Position numbers and translations under genes: made by a program. The notes under the pieces were generated by a model. It searched no databases, was not told where the DNA came from, and was given only the letters and a program-made list of their open reading frames with translations. From NCBI GenBank assembly GCA_003497505.1, contig DNNV01000260.1, positions 1-8,769 on the forward strand: 8,769 nucleotides of DNA, in the 5' to 3' direction. Source of the stretch: Clostridiales bacterium (lineage in GTDB: Bacteria > Bacillota > Clostridia > Tissierellales > Sedimentibacteraceae). Positions 8,247 through 8,769 of the stretch are shown piece by piece (the stretch's first letter is position 1; every line of letters begins with the position of its first letter).

Positions 8247-8255
8247 AATACCACG

Positions 8256-8261
8256 CTCCTT
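8256..8261 (-). promoter_or_regulatory. Ribosome binding site that fixes the kdpD start
   Basis: On the minus strand AAGGAG, inside AAAAAGGAGC, is 9 nt ahead of the ATG at 8246. The alternative upstream ATG at 8279 is preceded by GCAATGCTATA, with no Shine-Dalgarno match. Confidence 0.8.
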
Positions 8262-8277
8262 TTTGATTAATTGTAAC

Positions 8278-8286
8278 ATTATAGCA
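8278..8286 (-). promoter_or_regulatory. Candidate kdpD promoter, extended -10
   Basis: The minus strand reads TGCTATAAT: a perfect TATAAT with the TG of an extended -10, which can compensate for the poor -35 region seen 17 bp upstream. The start would be near 8271, giving a leader of about 25 nt to the ATG at 8246. A second TATAAT at 8306-8311 is an alternative, closer to the repeat element at 8326-8344. Confidence 0.5.
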
Positions 8287-8325
8287 TTGCATGTATCAAA
8301 ATAGTATTATAATTTTAATCACAGC

Positions 8326-8344
8326 ATTAAGATTCCGTTAAGAT
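8326..8344 (-). promoter_or_regulatory. Candidate KdpE operator in front of kdpD (11-bp direct repeat)
   Basis: On the minus strand the sequence is ATCTTAACGGAATCTTAAT: ATCTTAAC and ATCTTAAT repeated with an exact 11-bp period, seven of eight bases identical. The same architecture occurs upstream of kdpFABC at 4764-4782. Tandem repeats of about 11 bp are the usual target of OmpR/PhoB-type regulators, so KdpE autoregulation is the simplest reading. This is inferred from repetition and context. Confidence 0.5.
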
Positions 8345-8389
8345 ATATAAAACATTTGGAAATCGGCGAAATCTGATTTTATTTATCAA

Positions 8390-8417
8390 ATCTTAATGCA
8401 TTGACATAAATCTTCAT
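8390..8417 (+). promoter_or_regulatory. ATCTTAAT/ATCTTCAT repeat facing trkA
   Basis: On the plus strand, ATCTTAAT at 8390-8397 is followed 20 bp later by ATCTTCAT at 8410-8417. The first copy belongs to an 11-bp inverted repeat with the kdpD-side element (GCATTAAGATT at 8324-8334, AATCTTAATGC at 8389-8399). It lies just upstream of the proposed trkA -35, a suitable place for an activator. The 20-bp spacing differs from the 11-bp spacing of the other two elements, so this copy is less certain. Confidence 0.35.
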
Positions 8418-8427
8418 GTAAAAAATA

Positions 8428-8456
8428 TTGAATTTATAATTAATCCGCGTTATACT
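8428..8456 (+). promoter_or_regulatory. Candidate sigma-A promoter of the trkA-like gene
   Basis: TTGAAT (8428-8433) and TATACT (8451-8456) are separated by exactly 17 bp, matching the -35 and -10 consensus at 4/6 and 5/6 positions. A start near 8463 would leave a leader of roughly 48 nt before the ATG at 8511. TTGACA at 8401-8406 is a perfect -35 hexamer but has only AATATT at the right distance. Confidence 0.6.
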
Positions 8457-8510
8457 TTCGCTAAAGATGTCATCGGTACACAATTTTGACAGTGGAAAGG
8501 AGATGATAAT

Positions 8511-8769
8511 ATGTTTGGTATAAAAAAAAATACCTGTTATATAATTATAGCCGGCTGCGGAACTTTAGGAGCCGCACTGGCAGGAAAATTGGCGGAAGAA
8601 AATGAAGTTACTATAATTGACAATAACATAAATGCTTTTGAAAAACTGCCCGACTGCTATAACGGATTTACCTTTAATGGAGATGTTAACGACGCAGGTG
8701 TTTTGGCGGAAGCCGGAATTCAAAATGCAAATGCTCTGATTGCGGTTACGGGAAATGATGTTCTCAATC
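8511..8769 (+). CDS. TrkA-type potassium channel regulatory protein, N-terminal part (runs off the window)
   Basis: The first 86 codons of a gene cut by the right edge. The protein begins MFGIKKNTCY and continues into a Rossmann fold: IIIAGCGTLGAALA (11-24) has the GxGxxG dinucleotide-binding loop (Gly15, Gly17, Gly20), and TIID ends with Asp37, the acidic residue expected to hold the ribose of NAD(H). GDVNDAGVLAEAGIQNANA and IAVTGND follow, as in the RCK/TrkA-N domain. Such proteins are cytoplasmic nucleotide-sensing subunits that gate TrkH/KtrB-type K+ uptake channels. AAAGGAG (8496-8502) is 8 nt upstream of the ATG. It is transcribed divergently from kdpD, making a K+-transport neighbourhood. 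Whether it is TrkA (two RCK units) or KtrA/C-like (one) cannot be decided from the fragment. Confidence 0.88.
   Translation, partial: MFGIKKNTCYIIIAGCGTLGAALAGKLAEENEVTIIDNNINAFEKLPDCYNGFTFNGDVNDAGVLAEAGIQNANALIAVTGNDVLN

Noticed and set aside
8359..8379. Short repeats GAAATC-N3-GAAATC and the palindrome AAATCTGATTT between kdpD and trkA
   Set aside because: They are very short in AT-rich DNA, and not repeated near the other promoter; chance is a sufficient explanation.
1..8769. A wholly new multi-gene system, mobile element or CRISPR array
   Set aside because: Every long ORF on the coding strand belongs to known K+-transport families; no spaced repeat arrays, transposase or integrase motifs or tRNA-like sequences were seen.

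Overview
The window holds an essentially complete K+-responsive Kdp locus on the minus strand, with the first 86 codons of a divergent TrkA-type K+-channel regulator gene at the right edge. The AT-leaning intergenic DNA, strong AGGAGG-type ribosome binding sites and protein features (a KdpD with GYAAGVGKT, short overlapping operon spacing) suggest a Firmicute, most likely of the class Clostridia. That assignment is inferred from style, not from a marker gene. There are no mobile elements, CRISPR arrays, rRNAs or tRNAs.

Layout in the direction of kdp transcription (right to left): a 231-264 bp control region lies between trkA (plus strand) and kdpD (minus strand). Then come kdpD (sensor kinase) and kdpE (response regulator), overlapping by 8 bp. 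A strong intrinsic terminator sits 5 nt after the kdpE stop. A second control region follows, then an unnamed 30-aa single-pass membrane protein ORF, kdpF (25 aa), kdpA, kdpB and kdpC. The last two small genes are easy to miss but both have excellent ribosome binding sites. kdpC ends 22 nt from the left edge, so the end of the operon transcript is outside the window.

How the parts work together: KdpD senses K+ limitation or ionic stress and phosphorylates KdpE, which activates the kdpFABC transporter. KdpA selects K+, KdpB hydrolyses ATP, and KdpC and KdpF are accessory or stabilising subunits. KdpD carries a universal-stress-protein domain matching the motif linked to cyclic-di-AMP binding in Staphylococcus aureus KdpD. 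The Trk-type gene next door would serve a constitutive or lower-affinity K+ route, making this a small K+-homeostasis island.

The most useful new observations are: (1) the 30-aa membrane ORF ahead of kdpF; (2) an ATCTTAAT-type tandem repeat with exact 11-bp period in front of both kdpD and kdpFABC, a good candidate KdpE operator; (3) an inverted copy of the same element facing trkA, hinting at shared control of both K+ systems. I see no wholly unknown multi-gene system here.
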